A DNA stretch of 64,000 nucleotides, taken from the NCBI RefSeq assembly GCF_035083965.1, contig NC_089724.1, forward strand, positions 14,116,910 through 14,180,909, read 5' to 3'. Source of the DNA: Branchiostoma lanceolatum. Its lineage: Eukaryota; Chordata; Leptocardii; Amphioxiformes; Branchiostomatidae. The notes beneath the pieces are model-generated. The model did not search any database and had not been told where the DNA came from. It was given only the letters and a program-made list of their open reading frames with translations. The translations under genes and the position numbers were made by a program. Positions 35,035 to 50,797 of this stretch are shown here, piece by piece; position 1 is the stretch's first letter, and each line of letters opens with the position of its first letter.

Positions 35035-35205
35035 ATGCCACACAGGTAACTTTTAACTACTGCTCACTATCTTCTGAGGTGGAAGCGACATTCTCTGTTG
35101 TCTCTCGCTTATCCGGGCACACTTGTACAGAAGCTTCCCACGCTTTCTACAAGTTATAACTGCCTCTTGATTTGAAGCTCCCCATTTGCCAGGCACATCC
35201 TTGAG
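35035..35205 (-). pseudogene. Decayed tandem copy of the METTL17 terminal exon
   Basis: The block from ATGCCACACAG through CTACTGCTCACTATC, TCTGAGGTGGAAG, TCCGGGCACAC, TGTACAGAAGCTTCCC and GTTATAACTGCC to GCCAGGCACATCC repeats the 3' part of the METTL17 last exon (about 35237-35430), roughly 200 bp away. The copy lacks about 35 internal bases of the coding exon, lies beyond the functional stop codon and has no splice signals. It is best read as a partial tandem duplication that is not translated. Confidence 0.8.
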
Positions 35206-35260
35206 TAACTGTTCTTTGGTGTAGTTTTGGCTTTACTTATGCCACACAGTTAACAGTAAA

Positions 35261-37187
35261 CTACTGCTCACTATCCTCTGAGGTGGAAGTCACGTCTTCT
35301 GTTCCCTCTACAGGTGGCCATCCTGGCAGCATGTCTCCCCACTCGCTCATCCGGGCACACCTGTACAGAAGCTTCCCGCGCTTTCTAGAAGTTATAACTG
35401 CCTCCTCAAGCTGACCGTTGGCCAGGCACATCCTACAGTGGACGTGTCGAGGGCGCCTCAGCACCGACCGAACAATCCTCGGCCACGCGGCCGAGTCTTC
35501 GCTCCTCTGCCCTTTACGCAATACAACGTACGAGAAGGTTTCTAACAAAGAAGAATTACCATTGCTCTTTGGCAGCACTGCCATGCAGTTGGGAGGTTGG
35601 TAGGACTGCTGAAAGTTGCAGGGTGTTTCCGATGCGTCTGTGAGCCGAGGGCATGACGCGTCGTGGGGACACGGGGAGAAGACATGAGCACTGGGTTCGT
35701 CACTCAACTGTGCCTGCTCTGGCCCAGCAAACTCATCATCTTCAAGTTCTTCAAGAACATCTGAGAACAAAGAATCAAAATATCAGCTAATGAAAATTCA
35801 GCTCTTTGGAACAAAAGCGTTAGACTGTTAGGTATAAGTCAGTATCCTTTACTTATTCATAAGTTATTGTTGGCTGTGCTTTGTTCATAATTCCTATCAC
35901 CAGGTAATGTTAATTGAATTAAATTGGGATGACATCACAGTGAACATGGCGGCCGGTTTGGAACTTCAAACCAGAACCTACCACAACGGCTTGCAAAAAC
36001 ATACTTGTGTGAAGCAGACAAACAAAATATTATAACATCTTGCAAACACAACAATGATCAAGACCTTAGACCACAATGCATAACACTGCACATGCACACT
36101 TGAAACAGTGAACTGGCTTATTGGTGCCTTTAGAACTGTACCAACCTTCTGTCAGTGTGCCCTTGGAATCAGCCTTGCCGCTGAGTACCAGATCTCTGGC
36201 CTCCATCACCATCTTGTATCCCTCATTGGTTCCATTCTCCAAGACCACCAGGAACTGCGAGGTCTTCCTCCACAGTCTTCGCAAAACTCTCATCCTCTGT
36301 ACCGCGCTCGGCTGTTCGCTCAGGGAGTACGCGCACACCACCAGATCGTGTTTGACATTCGGATTCGGCAGCTCGTACTGTCTGAAGAAGGTGTTCGGAT
36401 GAAGAAGCTTTCCGTTTTCCTCGCCGCCTCTCAGGAGGAGTTCTGCGAGGTCGTTCATCGACGACGAGGTGTCGAAACAAGAGTACTCCCTCAGCCAGCG
36501 CCCCCAGAGGGCGTGTGCAGCCCATACCGTCATCCCGGCGCCCGAACCGTAGTCCATCAATGTCATAGGGCGGAATTTGGGTTCTCGTTTCTTAATCTCC
36601 GAGAGTACGCGATAAGTGGCAGCGTACACACCTGGTGCCTTCCCCACAAGGTACGCCAACCCTGTTGTCTGATTCCATGTGACAGGCTGCCAGTGGTACA
36701 GCTGCTGTTGCACTTTTTTTAGGACTTTACGTTCAACTTTCTTCTGCTGTTTTAGTGCCTTTTCATCCATCAAATCCGTTTCCTCTTCGAGAAGACCTAG
36801 TTTTGTGAACTCTTCAGCAACCTCCTGTGCTTTCCTTCTCACGTCTGCGTCTTCAACAGGCCGCTTCCTACTCCATAAATAGTTCTTTAGATATGTGGCG
36901 TTCTCCTTTAACTCATTTGAAGACGAACCTGTGCGTTGTAAGGTCGCCTCTACCGCATCCACAAGTCGCTCGGGCAAACAGACCGACTTGACGTGCATTA
37001 TTCCGGGGTGGTTCCTCGGCTTCGTACTCCCCAGAATGTCCTCGACATTGCGTTCCGCTGAGCCTGGTGCTTGTTGGACGCTAGACAGTGCTGCTGCACT
37101 CGTTTTAAATCTCGGTTGAGTGACAACGACGCGAAAATGCCTACAAAATCGGAGAAAAACGTGTTTCTTCGTGATGGAGGCCGCCAT
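35261..37187 (-). CDS. METTL17: METTL17, mitochondrial ribosome assembly factor
   Basis: METTL17 (Rsm22 family) binds the mitochondrial small ribosomal subunit during assembly and carries a 4Fe-4S cluster. Two exons, 37187-36146 and 35760-35261, join in frame (GAA G|AT) to 513 aa. MAASITKKHVFLRFCRHFR looks like a mitochondrial targeting peptide, so this ATG is preferred over the open frame that continues to 37412. The methyltransferase-fold motif MDYGSGAGMTVWA lies at 211-223. Likely cluster cysteines are C378, C384, C395 and C456 or C459 (FSPCPHDASC ... CNF ... HVHCRMC). The human counterpart has the same pattern, with three fewer residues between the second and third cysteines. RPRHVHC and YRCAR.S.WGD are family strings. 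Past 36146 exon 1 reads on into a dispersed repeat, which is intron. It lies divergent to PEBP. Confidence 0.95.
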
Positions 37188-37626
37188 TTTGGAAAGGGTG
37201 ATCTCTGACCTTGAAATGTATCCTAATTTCTTTGACGAAGAAACATTTACTTTGTAACAGCCAGCAGTAGATTTTAAATCTATTGAGTTGCCATCCAATG
37301 TTAAAGTTATCGGTGAAAACTGGAGTAAAGAAAGGATTTTTACCTGAGCTAACATAACCTTTGACCTCCAACCCTGTTTAGCTGAGTCACATGTGAGTGA
37401 TCGAGTGATCACTGTTTAGCAGATTTCCACCAAGGAGGTTCTTAGTTTCACATACGGAGTAAGTTTTCAGCACGGGCAACGTTGACATATACCTCATCAG
37501 AACCACCAGTCTCTCTCGGGACTCAGTTGTATTGTAAGGCTCAGGTATTATTTTAAAAAAAACAGAGCATAAAACTGCTTTGACTAATGAAAATTATTAA
37601 GTATGATATTATATCTCCGTTGCAGA
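37188..37626. promoter_or_regulatory. Divergent METTL17/PEBP promoter region
   Basis: The two start codons point away from each other across 439 bp. A CTCCGTTGCAG acceptor-like site ends one base before the PEBP ATG, so PEBP probably has an upstream non-coding exon in this interval. No TATA box is obvious. Confidence 0.5.
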
Positions 37627-39549
37627 ATGGCTGCTGAGGCTTTTAAGAAACACGAGGTCATTCCAGACGTGATTGACAAGGCTCCATCAAATGTTCTGGA
37701 GGTAAGTGCCAGGAAATGTCAACATCATTGAACTGTAATAACGACAATTGTGTCAGTTCCGGGTAACGTTATAGTAGTAACGTTAACTTAGTTATATCTT
37801 TGTAATGTTTGATTTTGTGATATTACAAAGTGATGGTCGAAAGTAATTGTATGCATAGTCCTGCTGATCAGCAAACTGTTAAAACATGAGATAATCTCTA
37901 CTCGAAGTTACCAACGAACAGGCAGCTGCAGTTGCAATAAAAACTGCTAGGGGCCACTTTTCAATTGCACCAGCCATTGCGACATACCAAATCATCACAC
38001 AATTCCACTCAGTTTGGAATCATATTTTATCTAGATAACAAACACACTCCATTTATCCTTTGAGTTTCATTCAAAAATCCATCACAGTTTCGTAACTCAC
38101 ATCCATTGACTTCCTATTCATATCTTGTTAATCATAGCTCAGAATGTGCCACATGTTGGAACATTATTTTGATTTGATCTACCTTGCTGTTTCAGCTTAG
38201 CTATGGTGCTGTCAAAATTGAACAGGGCAATGTGGTCACACCAACACAGGTAAGTCACATGGTAGATATACTGAGTGTATATTTTGTAGGGTTATTCAGT
38301 AATTTCCTTTTCCGTAGTATGGCCTATTTCAAAGTCAATGTAACTTGAAAATTTGCATTGTCTCCACCTACATGTAACACTCAATAGGACAGTACCATAA
38401 GTAATGTAACATAACGTTAGTTGATACACTACAAATATATGTGTTGTGGAATTATGGTGGCTACTTGCATGCTGTTGTTCAGGTGAAGGACCGACCAACT
38501 GTGTTGAACTGGCCAGCTGAAGAGGGTGCACTTTATACACTCATCAAGACTGGTAAGTTATCAAGTCCCTCCATTGACACCTTTTGGTTTATAGAGCAGA
38601 GCCCATCTCCATTTCTGTACCCTTGGCTCACACAGTTGTGTAAGCATTGCAGCAGGGCTTAAATTTCACTGGTAATCAAAAACTGGCAACGAATAGTCTT
38701 AAGCTAAACAAGAGACAGGATTGAAAGACGGAATGGTTGGAGGATCTGTTGTGATGGGAGGGGGTGCTTTCAGGGAATAGAACGCTTGCTAGTCCACTTC
38801 CCACGCCATCTTGATGCAGTATGTTTGCCCCTGTGCCATTGTGTAGACCCAGATGCCCCCAGCAGGGCTGAGCCGAAGTTCCGTGAGTGGCACCACTGGG
38901 TGGTGGTGAACATCCCCAGGACGGACTGGAGTAAAGGGGAGGTGTTGACTGACTTCGTTGGTGCTGGCCCCCCGCCCAAAACTGGGCTGCACCGCTACGT
39001 GTTCCTGGTGTACAAGCAGCCAGGGAAACTGGAGTGTGATGAAGAAAGGTTGCCCAACACATCAGGCAAAAACAGGTGCTGTAGATGCATTTATTTTTAT
39101 TCAGACTTAATTTCACTGTAGGAAGGTGGAGGTTTTTGCAGCAAGTCAAGTTAGCAGTTGAAACAAGTCTGTATTACAGTTAGTATTTATACAATGCAAT
39201 AGCAGAAAAAGTACAATGAACAAAACTGGTAAAGTCTTTAGTTTTGTTATTACTCCTTGAACTCTGTTACATTCATACAAAATAATAGAACTCACAGTAC
39301 CTCATCTAGACTTTGTCATTTTGTCATTCCTTCTTTCATGTTTTATGATATCCAGGCTGAAAAAATTCATGAACTTTAAACTTTCAAATTAAAGTAAGAT
39401 AACTTGCATTTTGTGCTCTCCACAGGGGCGGGTGGAGTGCACGGAACTTTGTGAAGAAGTACAACCTGGGCGACCCCGTGGCTGGGAATCTGTTCCAGGC
39501 AGAGTTCGACGACTACTGCCCACTCCTCTACAAACAACTGGGAATGTAA
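37627..39549 (+). CDS. PEBP: Phosphatidylethanolamine-binding protein (PEBP/RKIP family)
   Basis: This is a cytosolic anion- and lipid-head-group-binding protein; vertebrate PEBP1 inhibits Raf kinase signalling. Five exons, 37627-37701, 38196-38249, 38483-38552, 38847-39075 and 39426-39549, join in frame to 183 aa (human PEBP1 has 187). The ligand pocket signatures are intact: DPDAPSR at residues 67-73, [10 protein letters not shown] just after, and [12 protein letters not shown] further on. The C-terminal helix reads [13 protein letters not shown]. The AG|G split in the last intron matches the R-G-K/G junction of vertebrate genes. Protein-level similarity points to PEBP1; a PEBP4 relationship cannot be excluded by eye. 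AATAAA at 40140 is a plausible 3' end. Confidence 0.95.
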
Positions 39550-40139
39550 ACAGCGTGTACTTGTGCCAATCTCAATTAGCTACTTGTATGCTACCTGATT
39601 TAGCATCCAATGCAATGATTTGATTCTAGAATCAAGTGTTTCTTTACATACTAGTGTCAAGTGTTGAATTAAATCTATTATGTGCCAAGCTCCCTAAAAC
39701 TGCAAGGATTATAATCTCAATATGATTCGAGGCTTTCAGTGTGTGTGTGTGTGTGTGTTTTGATATTTTGCCGTTTTGTTAAAAATATAAAGATACTGAA
39801 AACCAGACCTACTGAGTTCTGTCCACTGCTTAGGCCTCCAGGAGGCACCCATGACTGGATGGCTATAGTAACCGTATTGAAAAACAGATGTATCTGGTAA
39901 CTTTCAAAGAGAGGTGGGGAATGCCCTTGACTCTAAGCTTGTTATATAAATGTATAACAAAATGTTTAAAATATATACTTAGGAGCTGGTGATTCAGAGA
40001 AACAAAAAATTAGATTGTTGTGGTCTTACATTTGTTTTACCATGCAATGGTGATGAAGTGGCTTGTAGCTGATAATCATTGCTGTGTTGTATCAAGTAGG
40101 TTTAAACCCTTGGTTATATGCTGTTGAAAATGACGAACC

Positions 40140-40145
40140 AATAAA
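40140..40145 (+). promoter_or_regulatory. Candidate polyadenylation signal for PEBP
   Basis: AATAAA lies about 590 bases after the PEBP stop codon and before the next repeat element. Confidence 0.4.
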
Positions 40146-40296
40146 GTGCTGAAAGGAAATTTAACAAACAGCAGTTATGCTTACAAGTTTATTGTACATA
40201 TTTACAGAAAATCTAGTTCATAGCAGTGAAAACTTATTCCACTTTTCTATATGCAAAAAAAGTGATAAATTGGTGTTACCTTTGAAAGGTTATGAG

Positions 40297-40737
40297 TAGG
40301 GGTGGGTACCGGTACAGAAAATTCCGGTCCAGGTCCAGAGGGTCAGGTCCAGGTACCTGTACCTGATTATAGTAGTGTCTCAGTACATCATATTTTGAAG
40401 AGCCAGACACAAGTAAAGGTCTTTGTGAGTCCTACAAGTTATGTTCAAATTGTATATTAGAATTATCGGTGCATACTAATGTGTAAAAAGAAAAAGAAGA
40501 TGTACCAAAGCATGCAACCATGTATTCAAGGTAACTTTTATCTCACAAAAGAGATTCAGAGCAATAGTGTTCTTCTTGAAGTACAATGTAGTTGACAAAA
40601 ACTATATACATTATGACCAGAATTTTCTAATCGGTCCATTGGCCGGTCACTCATTTTTTTTCCAGACCGTTTTTTTGGACAGGTCTATAACAAAATACAG
40701 GTTTTGGACCGGTACACTGTACCGGTACCCACCCCTA
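40297..40737. mobile_element. hAT-like MITE with exact 8-bp target duplication
   Basis: The 441-bp element has 19-bp perfect inverted ends (TAGGGGTGGGTACCGGTAC and its complement). GTTATGAG flanks it at 40289-40296 and 40738-40745. An 8-bp duplication fits hAT. There is no coding capacity. A diverged partial copy is at about 58085-58173. Confidence 0.85.
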
Positions 40738-40939
40738 GTTATGAGTGTTTTAAGGTTTTAAAGGCTAGCCCTAACCTTAGCGCTGTAGCCCTACCCCTAA
40801 ATATTTTTCAAGTGTCTTCAAATAGGCCAAACTTGGGCTCATTCGAGAGGTCTCTTGGCCAGGGGTTGTAATCTGAAAGAGTTTTGAGTGTTTAAAGGTT
40901 TCAAAGGCTAACTGCTACTGGACATCATTCACATACACA

Positions 40940-41430
40940 TAAACATACCTGTTCCTGAACACCACCCACGCAGGTAAACAAACCAGTCCCTGGTGCTGAA
41001 CATCATCCACACACAGGTTCCACACACACAGGTAAACACACCAGTCCCTGGTGCTCAACACCATCCACACACAGGCAAACCCAACTGGTACTGGACAACA
41101 TACACACTGGTAAACACACCAGTTCCTGGCGCTGAACACCATCCACAACACACAGGTTCCACACACACAGGTAAACACACCAGTCCCTGGTGCTCAACAC
41201 CATCCACACTGGTAAACAGACATGTCCCTGGTGCTGAACACCATCCACACTGGTAAACAGACCTGTCCCTGGTGCTGAACACCAGCCACACTGATAAACA
41301 GACCTGTCCCTGGTGCTGAACACCATTCACCCTGGTAAACAGACCTGTCCCTGGTGCTGAACACTATCCACACTGGTAAACAGACTTGTCCCCGGTGCTG
41401 AACACCATCCACACACTCACAGTTAAACAC
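40940..41430. repeat. Minisatellite, 41-bp unit
   Basis: About ten units share GTCCCTGGTGCTGAACACCA and ACTGGTAAACA. From 41216 on the period is a regular 41 bp; earlier units vary because of inserted CACACAGGT blocks. The periodic open frames (CQCGWCSAPGT-like) are artefacts. There are no unique spacers between units, so it is not a CRISPR-like array. Confidence 0.9.
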
Positions 41431-41540
41431 ACCTGTCAGCATAGTTGTGGAAATATTCAGTTTTTTCTATTTGTTTGGAGAAGCAAAAACAATATGTTTC
41501 CTGTGTAGGTAAATATAATGAGATAAACTTCTCTTTTTTC

Positions 41541-41583
41541 ATGATAGTGGCCAGCAATTAATAAAATTGCTGGCCACTATCAT
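41541..41583. repeat. Perfect 19-bp inverted repeat
   Basis: ATGATAGTGGCCAGCAATT faces its exact complement across five bases, and partial pairing (CTCTTTTTTC with AAAAGAGAG) extends outward to 41531-41592. It is probably a small foldback element. Confidence 0.75.
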
Positions 41584-41938
41584 AAAAGAGAGAAAATTAG
41601 CATACATAGCAGCACGACTTCATTTGATTTTCACTATGTTCCTAATTCTTTTCACTGTGTTATCTACTACTTATAGTATAGTGGGAAAAACATGAGGGTG
41701 ACAAGTAGCCTGACTTATAAATCACACTTCTACTTGTTCTAGCATCCCTTCAATTGGTCAGGCTCCTAGAAATTTGATGGTCAGCACCTCTACGTCAGGA
41801 GAATTGGAAACATCCTAATCCTATTGATTTATGCTTATTTGCTATTAAACATTGACCAATAATTACTGCCAGACTGAGAACTGTCGGTTACCGTCGTGTT
41901 GGAGGATGTGATGACTGGTTTCCATGGTGAATACTGAG

Positions 41939-41944
41939 TTTATT
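41939..41944 (-). promoter_or_regulatory. Candidate polyadenylation signal for allantoicase
   Basis: AATAAA on the minus strand lies about 210 bases past the ALLC stop codon. Confidence 0.45.
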
Positions 41945-42015
41945 GTGATTAAGAATTCTGAGCTGTTATTGGTACTTCTCATTTTCCAACAGAGTCCTCT
42001 GGTTTAGAGGTAAAC

Positions 42016-42059
42016 GGCCACAAGCTCTCATGAGAGCTTCCCTGATCAGGGAAGTGGCC
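42016..42059. other. Nested palindromes, possible three-way junction
   Basis: An outer stem, GGCCAC with GTGGCC, encloses two abutting perfect palindromes, AAGCTCTCATGAGAGCTT (42022-42039) and TTCCCTGATCAGGGAA (42038-42053). All 44 bases take part. It lies about 95 bp past the ALLC stop codon, probably inside its 3'UTR. Confidence 0.6.
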
Positions 42060-42153
42060 CATCAGCCAGACTGCACAAGATTGTGGTGAAGCACAGGCTA
42101 GGATTCTACTTCCTGATGGCAGGAGGTGGTCGGCTTTTATTTGACTGTACTAG

Positions 42154-47123
<4,970 letters not shown>

Positions 47124-47596
47124 TGCTGTTGATGACATCGTCTATCTGATGATTTTATGTATAGGCAGGAATATCTTGTCAACAGTAAAAAAAAGTCTTA
47201 TTGACAGGAAATTCTTTCAAAGAATTGGTGCAAGTTATCACTGTGGTGTAGAGGTGATTTTAAGTTAAAGTTATGCACCTTTTATACCATTGTGTTGAGA
47301 TTAACGTTAACATCATGTAAAACGCAATTTGAAATTTCTTTAAAAACTGCTAAAAACCTGCCTACCTTTTACCTGTTGCACACCTGCACACAGCTACGTT
47401 CCAAACATAATATCAGGGTTTCAGTAGATCGGGCCAAAGTCCGCTCTACAGAACAGGCTACCTGAGCACCATGACCTGTGTTTGTGATATATGTCCAGGT
47501 GATTTACTGTGTTCTGTTTACATTTACTAACTTGACCCCGGAAGTGAAAACTGTCAGTTTGAACTTTCACCTTTCACCATTACACAACATAACAAC
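47124..47596. promoter_or_regulatory. Divergent ALLC/HPDL promoter region
   Basis: Only 473 bp separate the two start codons. It includes a 44-bp copy (47167-47210) of the repeat found upstream of ARL9/10. No TATA box stands out. Confidence 0.55.
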
Positions 47597-50500
47597 ATGG
47601 CTGCCGACGTGCACCACATTTCCCTCCGAGTGTCCAACGCCCGGCGCCTTCTAAAAGACCTAGTGGACAAGTTTCACTTCTCATTATTTACGGAAAGGGT
47701 GGAGGAAACAGCGAAGCAGTTTGCCGTGCGTAGCGGCTCGGCCATCTTTGTCGTAAACGAGAGAGCAGCGGGCGAAGAAGGGGAGGTGATACAAACCGGC
47801 TTATGCAACAACGTTTCCGGTGTTACTTCAGAGAATACTAGAAACTGTTCTTCGGGGGGATGTCATCATTTGTACGACTTTTCTGACATAGACACGCCCG
47901 TGGACTCCGTCTGTAATGTGGCGTTCGAGGTTGAAGACGTGGATAGCACGTTGGAGCGCGTGGTTAGGGCGGGAGGGCGCGTTTTAACAGACATCAAGGT
48001 CACGGAAGACGAACAAGGTTCGGTAACGCACGCCGTTGTGCAATCGCCCATCGGAAACGTCGTCCACACGCTGTTGGACAAGAAGTTGTACAAGGGCCTG
48101 TTTTTACCGGGGTTCGAGGCTACAAACGGGGCTTCGAGGATGCAGGAGTCAACTGTGAGGCTTTCCCATTTCGACCACGTAACGTACGCTTGTCCCATGG
48201 GCTCTTCACCCCCCATCTTGGAGTGGTATGAGCGATGTTTGGGGCTGAATAGATTTCTCGTGAACAGGTAAAAATGGTTTGTGCACCTGTCAATGATGTT
48301 AATTGGTTGACTGCAGTCAAAACAATACTGGAGTAGAAAAACACATACTAGTACTGGGAGTGGCGTGATATTGCAGTGGAGGCAATGCATGTAATGTTAC
48401 AGTAGGTAATATTTCAAGAAATTTTGCAGTATTATTGATTTCATAAAACCAAGCATTGTGTCCAAACTTCAGTCCACATTGTTTTGGGCAACACCTCAGG
48501 GGCGAGCCTAATGGTATTATTTCTTATAGATTTCTTCTCCCTTCTTTTTCATTCATTCATTTACAAGATAGAAGTTACTTGTACTCAAGCAACTGGATAG
48601 ATTTGTGAACGGTCAAATCTAGCCAGTAGCTTGAATAAGTTATCTTACTACCTAGATGTCTAACCTTTATTGTCATTCATTTATCCATTTGTTCCTAGAG
48701 ATGAGTCGGAGGACCAGGGGTTCATTGTCCAGGGCACGGATGTGGGGATGAGGCTGAAGGCGTTTGAGTACTGGAAGTGTGCCAAGGAGGGGCTGAACAT
48801 GCCAGGGTCAAGTTCAGATGTAAAACCAAAGGTCAAGTTCGTCATTGCAGAACCGCTACCAGGACAAGGTGAGATATGAAAATGACATACCCACTAGGCC
48901 ACTGCATATGGGTTTGCTAGGATGACGGAAAAATTTGGGGGGAAAAAAAACAACTTTAAAGCACTTTTGTCTGAAAAGTGTTACAGTTACAATGCACAAT
49001 GAAAAAACATACCCACAATTTTAACCCTGTAGGTCCCAACCAAGTAGAGACATTCCTGGAGCAGCACGGGGGCCCAGGGATCCAGCACATCGGCCTCCAC
49101 ACGCCTGACATCGTCTCCTCCACCAGACAGCTGCGAGCGGCACATGTTCAGCTGCTGAAGCCACCTGACACCTACTACAGCGAGGTATTTGTTTGTTTAT
49201 CTATTTGCACAACAAGAAAAAATATAATACAATAAACAATAGAGGAGGGAAAAAGCGTATATAGCTTATACTTGGCCCTCCTCCTCTATACTAATCAAAA
49301 TTAATTATAATCAATAAATAATATAGCAAGGTAATATGTAGAATATGATAATCATCAAATAATCAATGGTATAACTTAAGATAAGATAAGAAAATAACTG
49401 AACATATAAGACTACAACAGGGGGCTAGGATTGCTTATGGGTTTTCAGGGCACTAGTACTGGTACTAGTATAGTAGTATTTCAATGTCTTCATTGAGCGT
49501 GGTGCACCAATGTCTTTGTGTACCCAGAACTGAGATACTCCACTCCTCAGTACACCCATACTCTGGTACTCTGTTATACTTGCATTGCACTGCTGAGGGA
49601 ATTGACACAACTTTGCTCGCTTACAGTTTACAAGTTACAAGTTGACTATCTTGGGACATGGTTTGGATGTGTATAGGAGAAATCCTCAAGGGATAAATCT
49701 TCCACTAGCTCTGGTACTAGTACAGTAGTCTACCCAGCACCTCCACTTTTATGATATGCTTTTACCTAGCCGGATTTAATCACCACACTCCAATCCCATC
49801 CACTAGCTGACCCACAAGGGGCAACAAGAAGAGAGCCCCAGACACTTAGCAACTGAATTTTTATGCTATTTGGCAGTTTACCAGTTATTCAAAACAAGTA
49901 CAGATACCACTTGCTTTTCATTCCTCCTCTGAACAGATTGGCAAGCTGTCAGAGATCCACCAGGTGGGACAGTCCCTGACAGCCCTGAAGGACAACGGTG
50001 TTCTCCTGGATGCAGAGGCTGATGCTACAGACAACGATCACTGGAACAACAATCAGAGGTATTGACTACTCATAAAGCTTTGATTGTTGCACACCTTTAT
50101 TCCATTTCAAGGATTTTGTTACACAATTCGTGTACATATATTTTGTTTGTGTTGTTCGGGATTCCATATCCAGATTTTGACATGACATTTGCATAAGTTA
50201 TTGAATTTATCTGAGTATTATAATAGCATTTTGATGATATCTGTGTCGGAGATCAGAGGGTTTTTTTAAATTTCTTGTTTTACTTCTAAAGGCTTTTCTT
50301 GCTTAGGTTCATCTTCAATGATCTTCAAGCTGTCATTAGTAGACTATGGATGAAATACAGAGGTGTGTGGGGAAAACTCTGGACTTGGGGAAGTTCCATT
50401 CCTGACACCTTTCTGGCAACTCTGACCCAACTTCACGTTAGTGTCCCCCATGTGCCTAGCATTCAAATGCCAATGCAGAACTGCGGACACACGAGTCAGA

Positions 50501-50797
50501 CGCAACGTCAAACCAACACGCCAACTGATTACAATACCTCTGTTTTCACGGAGGTGAAAAACTGGTACATCAAATCCCAACTGTGTGTTCATCTGTTTCT
50601 TCTATCTTCCCTCCAGATACCTGATGCAGGTCTTCACCAAGCCCATCTTCGATGAGGACACTTTCTTCCTGGAGATCATCCAGAGATGCGGGGCGACGGG
50701 GTTCGGTGCAGGGAACATCACGGCGCTATGGAGATCAGTTCAAGCTTATTTAGACCAGAGAGAACAGCAGGAGAAAAGCAAAAATAAGTCATCATGA
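47597..50797 (+). CDS. HPDL: HPDL, 4-hydroxyphenylpyruvate dioxygenase-like protein
   Basis: HPDL is a mitochondrial vicinal-oxygen-chelate iron dioxygenase that makes 4-hydroxymandelate for coenzyme Q head-group synthesis in animals. Five exons, 47597-48267, 48699-48868, 49033-49184, 49937-50058 and 50617-50797, join in frame to 431 aa (human 371). The Fe(II) triad is intact: H194 in HFDHVTYA, H299 in [11 protein letters not shown] and E391 in [32 protein letters not shown] near the end and [11 protein letters not shown] near the start match HPDL better than HPD. Residues about 60-103 form an insertion relative to the human protein, polar and Cys-containing. The start [12 protein letters not shown] follows the spacing of human HPDL. 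The C-terminus is Lys/Gln-rich. Confidence 0.95.

Larger units (their letters stand above)
32051..35260. other. Convergent spacer between ARL9/10 and METTL17
   Basis: This stretch holds the two 3'UTRs and repeats. A block at about 32712-32800 (CACCAGGTAAT..., GATGATGTCACAGTGAAC, GCCGGTT) is related to one at 35880-35975 in METTL17 intron 1. A block at 34298-34440 is related to 59616-59785. A decayed copy of the METTL17 last exon lies at 35035-35205. No other gene is seen. Confidence 0.5.
39550..42153. other. Convergent spacer between PEBP and allantoicase
   Basis: This stretch holds both 3'UTRs, a GT microsatellite (about 39738-39759), a 441-bp hAT-like element (40297-40737), a 41-bp minisatellite (about 40940-41430), a perfect 19-bp foldback (41541-41583) and a nested palindrome (42016-42059). 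No coding region is seen. Confidence 0.6.

Noticed and set aside
36066-36145. Extension of METTL17 exon 1 to an in-frame stop
   Set aside because: A donor at 36146 joins in phase to the conserved C-terminal exon, and the extension is a dispersed repeat also present at 60.9 kb.
37188-37412. Upstream in-frame start for METTL17
   Set aside because: The later ATG gives a convincing mitochondrial targeting peptide; the extra 75 residues look like translated 5'UTR.
40940-41430. CRISPR-like array
   Set aside because: The units are contiguous tandem repeats without unique spacers, and the genome is eukaryotic.
40915-41442. Overlapping periodic open frames that looked like a repeat protein
   Set aside because: They run on both strands and in several frames because the 41-bp minisatellite has few stop codons. 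There is no start context, splice site or known domain.
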